A stretch of 64,000 nucleotides of DNA from Gymnopilus junonius (lineage: Eukaryota; Basidiomycota; Agaricomycetes; Agaricales; Galerinaceae), in assembly GCA_015501075.1 (NCBI GenBank), contig JADNYJ010000003.1, positions 434,001 to 498,000 on the forward strand, written 5' to 3'. The notes beneath the pieces are model-generated. The model had not been told where the DNA came from and made no database searches. It saw nothing but the letters and a program-made list of their open reading frames with translations. Both the position numbers and the translations under genes were made by a program. Shown here in pieces: positions 32,969 through 44,399 of the stretch (the stretch's first letter is position 1; every line of letters starts with the position of its first letter).

Positions 32969-34304
32969 TCAGTCCCCTGTTGGGACACTAACGGGTATTG
33001 ACCGTGCGTAATAATCGTGGTCGGTGGACGACCAATTTGGGGACTCAGAACGTGAGCCAATTCCCTCAGTACTACTAATTTCATGTTGGAACGGGTATCC
33101 TTCTAAAATCGACATGATCCTGGTTATCGACTTGTGTTTTCTGGTAGGCGATCTTGATGCAACAGATATCGATGCTGACTTGGAACTATGCCAGGAGGCC
33201 ACACGACTCGGACGACTATATTCGTTACGAGCTGCACTGAACACAGCAGGGGGGAAGCGAGGTGTCGCTTCCCCACTATTTCCGTCTCTGGGAAAGGGCA
33301 CTGATTGAAAATCAGGAAGTAGCAGTGATCGACTCATTGGACGTGAGGGATCTTCAGGAAGATACATATTGCTTTGCCTATCCATGAACTCCTTGGGTTC
33401 AAAAGACGCCATGGAGGTCATTCTTGGCGGATATTGGTAACCCACAGCTTTTGGTCTCCTCCATAATCTTGCAAGGCTACCAAATTTTGGCCGTGTAACG
33501 ACGTACACAACCAGAGACAGCACAATGATAAATAGGGACCCTAAGATGATGGCGGCGATAATCCCTAGAGACATCGGACGCTGAATATCTGATTGGGGAG
33601 ACGACGATGGAGACAGGGATGGAGACGGAGAAGAGGGCATCCCTCCCACGACGCCCCCGTAATCAAAAATAGTGGGGGAGGGGTATAACGCAGATGGTGC
33701 GGGAAGAGACATAGTCGGGACCAGATTGAATGCGCTAAGCGAATTCGACTTCGGAATATTTGGCGAACTAGAAAGTGTCGGGGTCAGAGCTGGGTAATCT
33801 GACGTTGAAGCAGTCGAGGTGGGAACAATGCTGGGCGAAGGGACGGGCGAAAAGGACGTTTGGGTTGTAGAATGTGACACCGAAGTGAACTGCACTATTT
33901 CGAAGGCAGAAGTAGCAAGAGGTTGCGACGAGCTGCTCCACTTTGGCTGATGATTATTTGTGCCATATGAACTTCCGTATCCGCCTTGCCCGCCATACTT
34001 ATTATAGCCACTGTTATTCGACCGGCTGCTTCCATCTATGCTGGCTCCGTTTCCACTATTGGATTCTAAGTCTCTGCCGCTGAGAGAAGGGGCGTTGCCT
34101 GAGGTCCGTTCAGAGTATCGTATAACTGGCGTCATTGGATTTCTGCGCAAAAGATGAGCCATATTGGCCAAGGTTGATACTGGTACTTACAAATGAATGG
34201 GAGGGACACGAGCTAGTAATTCGAAAATAGGCAAAGGAGCGGTACAATTCGTCCAGCGAGAAAGCAGGCATCCATGAGAGGGAATTAACGGCTATTTAAC
34301 TGCT
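32969..34304 (-). CDS. Single-pass membrane protein with Ser/Pro-rich ectodomain
   Basis: Function unknown; a type of protein common in basidiomycetes, with a disordered Ser/Thr/Pro-rich region, one helix and a cytosolic tail. The main exon ends upstream at 34142 and joins, over a 48-base intron (34190-34143), an exon reading RWTNCTAPLPIFELLARVPP then IHLNPMTPVIRYSERTSG. Gly/Asn/Ser and Ser/Thr/Pro tracts follow (about residues 60-200). The membrane helix is SLGIIAAIILGSLFIIVLSL then VVYVV, followed by basic residues (LWRRPKAVGY) and a ~170-residue Ser/Arg-rich tail (KSASISVASRSPTRKHKSIT). The 5' end is unresolved: more exons and a signal peptide probably lie at 34310-34575, so the start given is only the reach of supported sequence. 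Confidence 0.65.
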
Positions 34305-37300
34305 GCAGTGACATTTTCTTGACGAAAACAGGGTCATCCTGCAAAAGAAGCACATCAGGTTATCTCGCCATATCAACCTTTTAATCTGATGACATCCGGT
34401 AACGGAGGAGGGGGCTCATGGCGCAGTCTCGTCGGGATTGGACCAACCGCTAAGAACTTACAGATCGTGGGTCGGAATTTGCGCTCTGGAGCAATCCCAG
34501 CCAGCGGCATGCTCTCCCAACGTCGGAACCACCCGCAGGTAACGAACGTCAGTGATGGCGCTCGGGTTTTCACCCTCGTAGAAATCGAATGCTCACAACT
34601 CGTGACCAGAAGATGTCCCAGATAGTTAATTAGCCTTGACGTCCTGAGAATTTTACTCTTTGACCAGGCACGATGAAAGGCGTAGCAGAATCAAACGGGT
34701 CATGGAAAAGTAGAAACATTCCAGTAATGCCTTGCTGATCCCAGAGGGCGTGTATTTCGACAAGGTCATCTCCAGGTCAACCTCTCTGAGTGCCGGCAAA
34801 AGCCCCAATAAAAGATAGATTGCATTGACCCAGTGACGCTAGAAAGGTTGCGTAGCCGTAAAAAAACACATACCACAGGATTAGACTAACGAAAAAAGTA
34901 CCGCCCAGAACAATAAGTGTCGTCTTGTTGCCTGACCATGACCACCAAATTACTCCATTTTCGTATAACTTTCCCTTCAGGACCGATGGTGCTTGAGGAG
35001 GGCGTTCAAAATAGATTTAGTAAAGCGTTTTCTCGTTTCCGCATCGGCACTTCGGCCATTAGCTTTTTTGCTTGTACAAGCTAAAAAGGTAATAAAAGGG
35101 ACGAAAAGCTGACCATCAGAATCCGGGCCCGGATTGCCAAAAAGCGCAGACTTTGTACCAAATGTTCAGGAAGGCCAGAGCTGAAGAGGACCATGAAATC
35201 AATTCTCTGTATCACGAATCGCGGCACAGGACGCGAATCGATGCAAAATTTTGCGATTACTGATCATACGACATATTAAATTTTCGAAGAATTGGCCGAA
35301 AAAGCGGAAAAGCTAAAAAGTAAATGGCCGACTTGCTGATGCGCAGACAATCGTTTAGCCGTTCAAGGAGGCCACAAGGTAAAAAGCAATTCTCGATCCA
35401 TAAACAGTGTTCAACGCTGATTCAATTTTCCGAGACGTGGTTACCGAGTGGACTACAAAGAGCTAGCTGCAACAGAGCTGCGAAAGCAGTTCCGAAGCTC
35501 AAGGCGCCCCGACAACGACCTCAGTCTTTCGGGAGAAACCGCTCGTAGAAGAGAAGAAACCCATCCAGGGGCCCGAGCCTGTTGGGCGACGAGTTGCTCT
35601 AGTAACAAAAGTGTTTTTGCCAAGGTGAACAGGAGTGGTACAATTCTTGGACGATTCCAGACGGTCCTGCGGTCCGGTCGTCATATAGATTAGATAAACA
35701 AATTAGTTCCCACGGTTTGTTGGTCCAGTGCCAAGGTTTGCCCAACTAGTAATTTCCGGCCAATTTCGTTGGCTCAAAGTAACTTTTGTTGTGTTAAAAC
35801 AGATCAATGAGCCTCAGTTTGTGTAATGTGACCAAGCCCTGCTGGGTTTTTGGTATAGAAAGTATGTCTTCAGGAAAGCATTTTGACGCACATTCGAAAG
35901 ACGTAATGGGATTGTTGGCAGACGGTAAATATTCATTTGCGATTTGTATCCTACCTCAATGACACCACTCAATACCTAGAAATAGCCAGCTGATCAGTTA
36001 CCCTTGGTTCTTTGGTACTCTCTTCTATGTCTTCCTCAACCAATATGATTACTTCAAGGTTCCTTAGTTTGTCTTGCGATTCGGCTAGCATAGCAAATAA
36101 CTCATGTAGGCATAGAATTTGACGGCTTTGGACGACGCGATATTTTGGAGGCTTTAGGCCTTCGTCTAGGTCCGCATCGCTACTGAATAAAAATCCAATT
36201 TAATGGATTTTACAAGTGCTGTATGGGACTAATATCATGTGTATAGGTCAGTCTGTTGGTCTGATGACGCGCAGTACCCCCGAAGCACTGTCAACCGAAG
36301 CTGAGTGCGCAATGTTTCGCAAAGGTTCCTTAAGGATACGCCCGACATCATGAAGTGAGGAGGCAGAGTAATGAAAGTGTTTCATAGTCCCGCAAGATAG
36401 GGTTCGTCAGGACGACTTCCATGAGTCAGATCTTGATATTTCGAAATTGGTCTGTGTAAACTCTGAAGTAAAAATCAAGGGTGCTGGTGTTTATATTACG
36501 AATGGTGGGGTGGCGCCCTGGGACAACGAAATTTACAATTGATAGACAACTTCAAGTTGCACCAGGTCCGAATCAAATTTGCTCGGTTCCATTTATTTCA
36601 ATATATCTCAGGGCTTGGGATGGCTCAGAGCAAACCCTCCATGGAAGAAGCCACCCCACTTTGGAATGTCCCGCGCAAGGCTCGCCGGAGAGCGGGAGTT
36701 TTCGTACCAGCAGTCCAACTACACGAATATATACTTCAGTATGCCCGCAGCATTTACATTTCGAGAATCCAAACCCAAGGTTCTGGTACTTCGACCCGGA
36801 AGTAAAACAAGCAACCGACCACCGCTCATTGCCTGAGAAGGGTGGAAAATCCCGCAAAGATTTCAGGAAGAAGGCTAATCGAAGTGATCGGTGGGTATTG
36901 CGGTGGACCAACCTGTCATTATTCAACAATCACAAAATTGTCGAGTAGCCAGCTAACAGAGGCTGAGTCAACACAAGGCTTTTGGGCACAGAACCGCTAA
37001 CGGGACCGAGACTGTGAAGTTATTCTATATCTGCCTCGTCTTCTGCTTGTCAGACTATTCAGGGAGCAATTCTTCTGCTGTCAGGCGGTCTACAACGCGT
37101 CGGATTACGGAAGTGGCTGCAGATAGTCTCGTTTTCTCCTTCTACGAAAACAGTCGTCAACGACAAAGCTGGATATACTTCAGAACGCCATTTGAGATCC
37201 TCCGTTCATGAGTTATGGATGTGAAGAAAGCCTCAGACTCAGAGCTCATGATAGCCTTCACACGCACGGTTGTATTTCCGATGAACCGTGTAAAACCATC

Positions 37301-37836
37301 TTTATGTAGGAATATTCTTTGTATTGACGCCGAGAGGCGTCGATTAGAGTGAGCAACGAGCATGTGGCACCATAAAATAGTGCTTGTCCAATGCTGATTG
37401 GAAGGCTGTCGTATTCTATGTTCTAATATTGGCCTCGCCAAATACCTTGAACGGGCGTCGGAGGGTGCAAATGCAAACCGATCCAACAGAAGATGAAAGC
37501 CAGATCGGAAATGACCAGGTACTTTCCGAAACTTCGCGTAGGAACAAGCAGTCTAGAGAATGAGAACAAGGCTGAACATGGGCGTGCTTCATTCTTTCTC
37601 ATTTCCGTAGACTACATTGTAGAATTCGATGGCATTGATACCAAGAGAAGGTGACAATACCAGAGCTTGCAGATGCGAAGGATTAATGGGACAGAGAAGT
37701 TCGTGATATGTTGACGTTTGCATTGTTGGCAATAATGCGAGCAAAACATGCCTGAAGGGGGTCCAGGAGACCTGCTGGACCTGTTAAAGTTAAATGGTGT
37801 ATCATGCTAGCGAGAAATAAGCCCGAATCTGCATCC
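34305..37836. other. Gene-poor interval with repeat element and coding-like scraps
   Basis: About 3.5 kb. The left end probably contains 5' exons of the membrane protein gene. A short element with terminal inverted repeats sits at 35041-35343. Right of it, overlapping frames at 35450-35640 read protein-like (for example FREKPLVEEKKPIQGPEPVG in one frame) but are broken and unrecognised. The same holds near 36640-36830 (KPKVLVLRPGSKTSNRPP). No intact gene. Confidence 0.35.
35041..35343. mobile_element. Possible non-autonomous inverted-repeat element
   Basis: Left end GCATCGGCACTTCGGCCATT (continuing AGCTTTTTTGCTT) matches, in reverse complement, the right end ...AAAAGTAAATGGCCGACTTGCTGATGC, with about 28 of 33 positions alike. 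The interval is ~300 bases and has no long ORF, fitting a degraded MITE-like element. I could not define a clear target duplication, so a chance or structural inverted repeat remains possible. Confidence 0.4.
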
Positions 37837-38830
37837 TCAAGAAGGGGTAAGCCCTTCTTCCCCCTTTGAGGCCGGACGAATGTCTACTTTCCCTCCTTTC
37901 TTCCCAACCTTCTTATCGCTGTTTGGGGCGTCGACGTACTCAAATTTGCGCGTGTCTAGAGTAAACGTAACAGGACCCTGTCATTTCCCGCCTCAATACC
38001 AAGTTCACGACATTTAGTCTTATGCCATACCTCGTTTGTAAGGTTAATGCTCATCATGGCGCCAAATACACCATCTATACCAGTGATGTTGATACATAGA
38101 TATTTAACGGCAAATTTGTGACTTACCCTGTATTTTTTCAGCCTGGTAAGAATTTCTAAGAACCTCAAGGAATCTTGAATAAAGCTGCCGAGAAGGCTCT
38201 GAGGCCTGAGGAAACTCTTTTAGACTCACAATGAGAAAATCTGACAAAAAGAAGCGCACCATTGCATTATGGAAATCAGGTTTATTCCCCTTTGAGGTAT
38301 TCGCCAGTAATGTGAATTGAGATACACACAGTATATCACCATCGATGTCTTTCACATTTGCTTTCCACATATTCTGCGGATTGGCTGGGTCGGAGAAGAC
38401 GCGAAGAGTTAATCTAAGCAAGGTTGTTAGATATGCATGTGGGCCTCAGATATCTCATTGGAAGAATGGACAAATTGAGGGAGAATATTCTCGCCCTTCT
38501 CTCGAAGGCAAAAGTTCGGCGTAATGGGTGTGAAAGAGAGCAAGGTCAATTGAGAATCCAGAATTAACACTGACATCTTTTTACACAACGCTGTGACGTC
38601 GGTGTCAGTATCATCTATTCTAGAGTATTGGGGATAAGACGAACTGGATTCAAGAACCTAATATGTTGTCTGACCTGATCCAATCCCGACGAGGACCATG
38701 AGACCGTGCGCAATTTTGGAGACCACTTCATTGTCGACTGTAGTTATCAATCAGTCGCTAGTCAAATTTCTGGCAGAACAGTGCTACCTGTGACCGAAGC
38801 ATTAGACACTCTCTGAACTATGGCGCGCAT
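37837..38830 (-). CDS. DTD1: D-aminoacyl-tRNA deacylase (DTD)
   Basis: DTD hydrolyses the ester between a D-amino acid (or glycine mis-charged on tRNA-Ala) and tRNA, acting as a proofreading step after aminoacylation. Reconstructed from about seven exons; all junctions are in phase. N-terminus MRAIVQRVSNASV, then VDNEVVSKIAHGLMVLVGIG, TDTDVTALCKKI, LTLRVFSDPANPQNMWKANV, the catalytic SQFTL motif (LCVSQFTLLANTSKGNKPDF), ASEPSRQLYSRFLEVLRN, DGVFGAMMSINLTNE, and the second signature NEGPVTFTLDTRKFEY (Gly-cisPro region), which an intron splits between NE and GPVT. A Lys-rich C-terminal tail (DKKVGKKGGKVDIRP) extends beyond the bacterial form. No frame break. Divergent from PPIL1. Confidence 0.93.
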
Positions 38831-39196
38831 GTCAAGCAAGCTTTGTAACAAAGTAACGGATGACAGACAGGAGCAACTTGTTCAAGAATCCCGAATGCCC
38901 GTGTGAATATTTGTATTAGGTAAGCCTCTTTGCTTGAAAGGATTTACCTCTAAGCTTTTAGAAAATGTATACACCTTTTGGAATTCATGCAGAATGGGAA
39001 TCTGAGTCCTTCTATTGGTTAGCCCAATCTCGGTACCTAGCCTTTCATCGCAGCCTGTCTATCGTGGACCGATTTTCTCAAGAGAAATGGCCACGTGATG
39101 ATGGAGTGGCACTGCAGCCTTACCACTTCCTTGAACTTCCCTCCAACCTCTTGAAACTTGCCGTCTACCCAGAACTAGTATCACTTTAGCGGGTCC
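38831..39196. promoter_or_regulatory. Bidirectional promoter of DTD and PPIL1
   Basis: Divergent start codons are 366 bases apart. A 74-codon ORF inside (38965-39189, +) lacks motifs and is taken as chance. No factor site is claimed. Confidence 0.45.
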
Positions 39197-39962
39197 ATGG
39201 AGTCAGTAGTGCTAGAGACAAGTTTGGGTGACATACAGCTGGAATTATATTGGAATCACGCCCCACGCGTAGGTCGATTTACCTCTTGATCCTGGCAAAG
39301 AAGTAACAGAAGACACCCCTAGACGTGCAAAAACTTCGCCGAACTTGCGAAAAGAGGGTATTACAATGGTGTTATCTTCCATCGCATCATCTCAGTCAGT
39401 TTCAAGCGCGTCCTTGGAACAAAAACTTCGCTTATCACATTGATTAGGATTTTATGGTTCAAGGCGGAGATCCGACAGGTACTGGCAGAGGAGGTACAAG
39501 TATCTATGGCCAAAAGTTGTGCGTCAAACGCTTATTTTTATGTCTTCTGCCTAGCTTGACTGAACATCATATCCGTCATGATCAGTGAAGATGAGCTACA
39601 TTCGGAATTGAGGTTCACAGGCGCTGGTATTCTTGCCATGGCAAATTCAGGACCCAATACGAATGGTGAGTACTTTACCCCACATTCCGTAAAATTAGCT
39701 TAACTGGGTCATCTATTCTGCAGGATCGCAATTTTTCATCACCCTGGGGCCCACACCATACCTTGATAACAAACACACGATCTTCGGACGTGTAAGCTCT
39801 GGTATGCGTGTCGTGCAACGCCTAGGCTCCGTTGCTGTTGATCCCCAAGATCGGTACGTTGTGTTTATTCCGGCGACTTTGCGTCTCAGAGTCAAGCTGA
39901 ATGGTTCATTCATTCCCAGACCCAGAGAAGATGTTAAAATACACAAGGCACGAGTCGTCTAA
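39197..39962 (+). CDS. PPIL1: Peptidyl-prolyl cis-trans isomerase, PPIL1-type cyclophilin
   Basis: Single-domain cyclophilin of the PPIL1 group, in other eukaryotes a spliceosome-associated prolyl isomerase that works with SKIP. Six exons join in phase; sequence begins [60 protein letters not shown] (active-site Arg in FHRII, plus QGGDPTG), [56 protein letters not shown] (active-site F and peptide-binding loop), [20 protein letters not shown] and ends [12 protein letters not shown]. Length (~162) and the [12 protein letters not shown] block fit PPIL1 rather than CypA. Intact. Confidence 0.94.
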
Positions 39963-41433
39963 ATAATGGTTGAGAGGCCAAGCCATCCTCCATAATTATC
40001 TTGACATGCATCCCGCCACGGAACGCCTCCCTCATCACTTGACCTGAAAGGTGCATTTTACCATACCGCCACCGCTGAGTGTGGAATCAATATTGTATGT
40101 CTGTCAATAACATCTCGCACAATAAAACTATTTTCGAAATTATATACAGGGCAATGTGAATTGCACTAATTTTTCTTGTTCTCATATTTACCGACATGAA
40201 GCCATCGCGTTAAGTTTCTTGCACCGTGCTCACGGTTCCGAATTCGACATCTACGCTATTCTTCGGCCTTGCCATTTTCTCGCGGTTTATTTATACGATT
40301 CTCCCCCGGCTCGATGGCTCAAAATCGATAATGCAACGTTAGTTTAAATGCGGCTTGTTCCGACTATGGTGCACAACACTTAGTCACCGCCTATTTTGGA
40401 CAGTGGCCAATTTGGTTGGCGGTGAAAATTTTGTCCTGATTTTCACTCGAATGTCGTACCATTGTGAAGGAAATGATAAAAGGAATTGTTTCACGGTGTT
40501 TTGAGCATCCGGGACCTTTTTTCCGGCTAAAATACCGTTCAGAAATAGTATACACCCTTACCATATATGGGATAGGTGGCCAAATCCCGGGAGCAGAAAG
40601 TTATAACTCCGTCAATTTTGGAGCAAATAAAAATCCCTAACAGTTTTGTTCCTCTCATCAAAAGAAGCACTTTGGCTAGACGAATAAGAAATCGGGGAAA
40701 TTTCTCGGTAGCTATAACCTTTATACCCCCTTTGTACAAAAGTAGCGGTGACTAAGTGTTGCGCACCATACACTTCGGCAGGTTGCTTTTTCTCAAGGTT
40801 CTATCTAGCTTGTCATACTCTAGAGCCCGTACTGGAATTCCTGGCCCTCAAATTTGGTCTTTCCAAGGATCAATTTGAGGATGGATTGATCATAAGCAAT
40901 TGGTTCGCTATGATCATCAACGGTTCAAAAAGAAGCCATATATTTACATGGAGTATATCCGAACTTCCAGCAGCTCTTTCTGATTAATGCCTCAGACAAT
41001 TATACTTACGTGCGCGCACTGTCAAACAAGCTTCACACTATTCTGTTTCAGTCAACTTCTGGAAAAGCAGTGCTTGGCATATCGATCTTGGGAAGATGCA
41101 GCATCCATTCTCCCCAGGAAAGTATGACTACGTAGACTACAACAAGTAGTTTAGTGTGAAAATACGAGCAATGGATCTGCACAAGAAAAAGCCAGTTATT
41201 ATTTGCACAGAATGTAAGGTTGCTATGATGAGTATCTTGATGATGGGGATTGCATATGAAAACAGTGTGACTGAGAAGAGGAAGAAGGAGAGTAATAGGT
41301 GCATAAAATACTACAGGAAGACCGAAGGCGGCGTGGAAGTAGAGTCACAGGGGGAGTAAACCGACTTATAAAATTTTACAAAAAGACAACGAGGCCACGA
41401 GCAGAAAAAAATATAGAAGGATACACTGAAATG
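39963..41433. other. Intergenic region containing a MITE
   Basis: About 1.47 kb between PPIL1 and the stop of CDC4. The middle is occupied by an inverted-repeat element (40365-40770). The rest shows no gene. Confidence 0.45.
40365..40770. mobile_element. MITE with ~25-base terminal inverted repeats and TA ends
   Basis: The left end reads TATGGTGCACAACACTTAGT then CACCGC. The right end, reverse-complemented, reads TATGGTGCGCAACACTTAGT then CACCGC, so 25 of 26 positions match and similarity extends into TTTTG on both sides. The terminal TA on each side fits a TA target duplication, as made by Tc1/mariner-type transposases. The element is 406 bases, AT-rich inside and has no transposase ORF, so it would be non-autonomous. 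Confidence 0.75.
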
Positions 41434-44399
41434 TCATCGCCTTCGAGAACCATGACTCCGTATACGTGGTTTCGTGGGCGTTTCATCATTATTTGGCAGA
41501 GTCCTCGCAGCAGAAGAGGACGAGGAAGCTTCTGGGACTGCATTGAGGTGAGAGCGGCGAGAAGGACCTGCAGCCGCAGAGGCCTTCCCAGAACGGCCAA
41601 ACTGTGAGGATCGGGAAGATGTCGCGGTCGTTGTGGTTATGGTGGCGGTTGGAGCCCATCGGGATGCTCCAACGCCTTCAGATAAGTCGATCTCGATATC
41701 CGCGGAGCGCCTCGAATCTGAGACTTCCATGTCGGTCTCTTCGAGGCGGCGCTGGCTCCCCTGCCTATCATGGGCAAGGTCAAGCTCCACAACGGAGTCG
41801 GTTTCGGATGGGACGAGATCTTGGTCCATAGCGTCTATGTCGGCTTGCTCTTGATCGTCATCGTCGTTATCCATGCTTCTCATTTTTAGCGCCTTTATTT
41901 TAGGGTCGTCTTCATCGTCTTCCCCATCATCACTGAAAATATCATCGTCGTATATGCCACCGGCAGGCTCGCCGATCCAGTCTTCATCATTCTCGGTGCC
42001 AAAATCCCAAACATCAAGCACAGTTGAGTCATTCCTGTTGCTAGCGGCGACGCACCACCTTCCTTCAAAGACAACCTGCCAAACACCTGTGATGCCTGTG
42101 AGCAAGTCTCGAACTACGGTGCCGTCTCGAACGTTCCACATCTTGAGATTGCCATCCGAGCCGCTGAGAACTTTGAATTCGTCATGTTGGAAACAGGTAA
42201 TAGCGCCTGTATGAGCGGCAAGTGTGTGACGCAACTCTCCCGTGTCAGGATCCCAGATGCGCAAAGTGGAGTCGGCAGCCGCAGAAACGAGGTACGAGGG
42301 TGATAGACCGAGTAAACCAACCAGTGATGTATGCCCCGTTAAGGTGTGTTGACATTGCCCAGTCTGAAGGTTCCAGACACGCACAGTCCCGTCCATGGAA
42401 CCCGAGCATGCTTGATTGCGGCCTAAATCCAAAACAACGCTGTAGACTGTAACAAGGAATATGATTAGTTTCTAACAATAGGAAGTGAATATAAATGGCA
42501 ACCGGACCTTTCTGAGTATGACCCAACAAGACCCATTTGCAAGTTCCAGTAATGATGTCCCAGATACGGACCGTACAATCATAACTGCCAGATACTAGAG
42601 TTCGGCCTCGAGCTGCCAAAGCTCGGACGGCGTGGTCGTGACCTTCTAGATGCAATCGATGGTATGGATTTTCTTCAGCATCCTAGATTGCGAGCAGGAC
42701 GGCGTCAGTCAAATGGAATGTCTATGCTGGTTTAGGACTCACGCAAACTTCTGCAAGGTCGACTTCATTTTCTTCAGAACCAAAACATTTGAATTCAGCC
42801 TCACCAGGGCGGGGTAAAGTCCAAACTCTCAATGATTGATCTCGACTGCCTGTTACAATGAGTGGTCGCTTGGGCCACTTCTCTTTTGTAATAACCCCGT
42901 CACGTTCAACTTCGATCACTTCGGGCTTCACAATGGAGAGACAACGAACTGTGCTGGTGTGGCCCCCGAATATGTGGGTACATCTTCCTGTGGCAAGATC
43001 CCATATCCTAACGGTGCGATCTGTAGATCCACTGACAAGCGTGTCTTTACATGCAGCAAGGGCCCAGACACCACCATCATGGCCTTGAAGTGTGCGCAAC
43101 AGCTCTCCAGTAACTGGGGAGTAGACATGGATGGAATGATCATCTGAAGCCGAGATGATGCGGCTGTGAGAGAAGAGTAAACATGTGACGACAGATGAAC
43201 CGTGCGCGGCGAAAGATATGTGTTTGGGCTCTGGATTGTTGACCCATCGTGTGCGGGTTAGGTGCCTTGACTTGAAGAGCATTTTGTATGGATGGGGAAG
43301 AGGTAGAGGATTGGGAATGGGGGGCTGAGTTCGTTGAGCGTATCGACGACGAGCATTTATAGCACTGGCGAAGGCGTTTTCGGAATCACCACCGAACCAA
43401 ATCTTTGTGCTCTTCAAGAGATCACGCCATAGCACAGGATCAGAATCAACGATAGCCCGCCAAGATCTGGAAACGCGAGAGGCCCTGGCAAGCGTTGAAA
43501 AGGGTAGGTAACTCAGTATATGGGACACGAGTTCGGGTGGAAGTAATGTTAAAAAGTCACGAGCGAGCGTGGGTGATAAGACGGAATGTAGAGTCCGCAA
43601 GACTGGCAAAGGAGAGTGACGTAGAAGGGTCAATAGAAAATGGCTTTGCAGGGGAGGAGGAAGAGCAGTAAAATGTGAAAGCAAGGAAGGTAAAGTAAGA
43701 AGGGTGGTGAGTGCAAGATCAGGCTGTATAGGTGCCAGAGGTAATGGTGACGAAGTGCCACTGGGTGGGGCTGAAGGCCATATAGTTTCTGGCGAAGGAG
43801 AGCCGTGAGGTGATGGAAGAGGAGAAGGAGGAGCTGCAGCATTGACCGTTGAAATCTGTGGTAAAGGCGCAGCTCTCGCTTTCTTGCGTGGAGGAGGCAC
43901 GGTCGAGCTGGAACCTGGTATTTCGATACCTTCCATCAAGTCGTCCGATGTGTGGGACCGTTTCTTTCCGTAACGTTCCACAGCCTCTGTTAGCCCAACG
44001 GCGGCGACATCTTTAGATCCTTCATCTCGTTTGAGCATGCGCCAACCAACACCGGATGCAACCTCCTGTTCCTCCTGCATGTCCTCATCTCCACCATCGC
44101 CATCGCGAAATATGGCACGCGAACCATTCGGAAAAACGAGGGGAAAATGGCGCAGAGATTGCGGTAAGTTCGCATGCAGAAGAGGGTATGCTTTTGGGTC
44201 CTGTGGTGGCGAGGGTGGTGGTAGAGGCGGGAGTTGAATCGGCGCGTACGTGGTGGTCGTTGTGGTTGTCGTGGTCACCCTGCAATCATGATATTGGTAG
44301 TGAGCTCAACCTCAGACACGATGACAAGGTCGACTGCGCTTACGTGGTCGTGTTGACCGAGGGCTGGAGGACGAGCACCGGCCGCTGGTTGGCGCTCAT
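41434..44399 (-). CDS. CDC4: Cdc4/Fbw7-type F-box and WD40 repeat protein
   Basis: Substrate adaptor of the SCF ubiquitin ligase that binds phosphodegrons of cell-cycle regulators. Four exons: 44399-44341 (MSANQRPVLVLQPS), about 44279-42743, 42682 to ~42509, and ~42453-41434. The N-terminal third is Pro/Thr-rich and disordered, with a basic cluster (PPPRKKARAA). The F-box is FLTLLPPELVSHILSYLPFS followed by TLARASRVSRSWRAIVDSDP and LWRDLL. WD40 repeats follow: SSVVTCLLFSHSRIISASDD, GGVWALAACKDTLVSGSTDR, TVRIWDLATGRCTHIFGGHT, STVRCLSIV...VTGSRDQSLRVW, VRALAARGRTLVSGSYDC, ACSGSMDGTVRVWNLQTGQC, LVSAAADSTLRIWDPDTGEL, VLSGSDGNLKMWNVRDG, about eight blades. A long acidic, Ser-rich C-terminal tail (DDDIFSDDGEDDEDDPK) extends past the propeller. 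Frame intact. Confidence 0.93.

Noticed and set aside
38965..39189. 74-codon ORF between DTD and PPIL1
   Set aside because: Lies in the shared promoter of two well-supported genes and has no motif.
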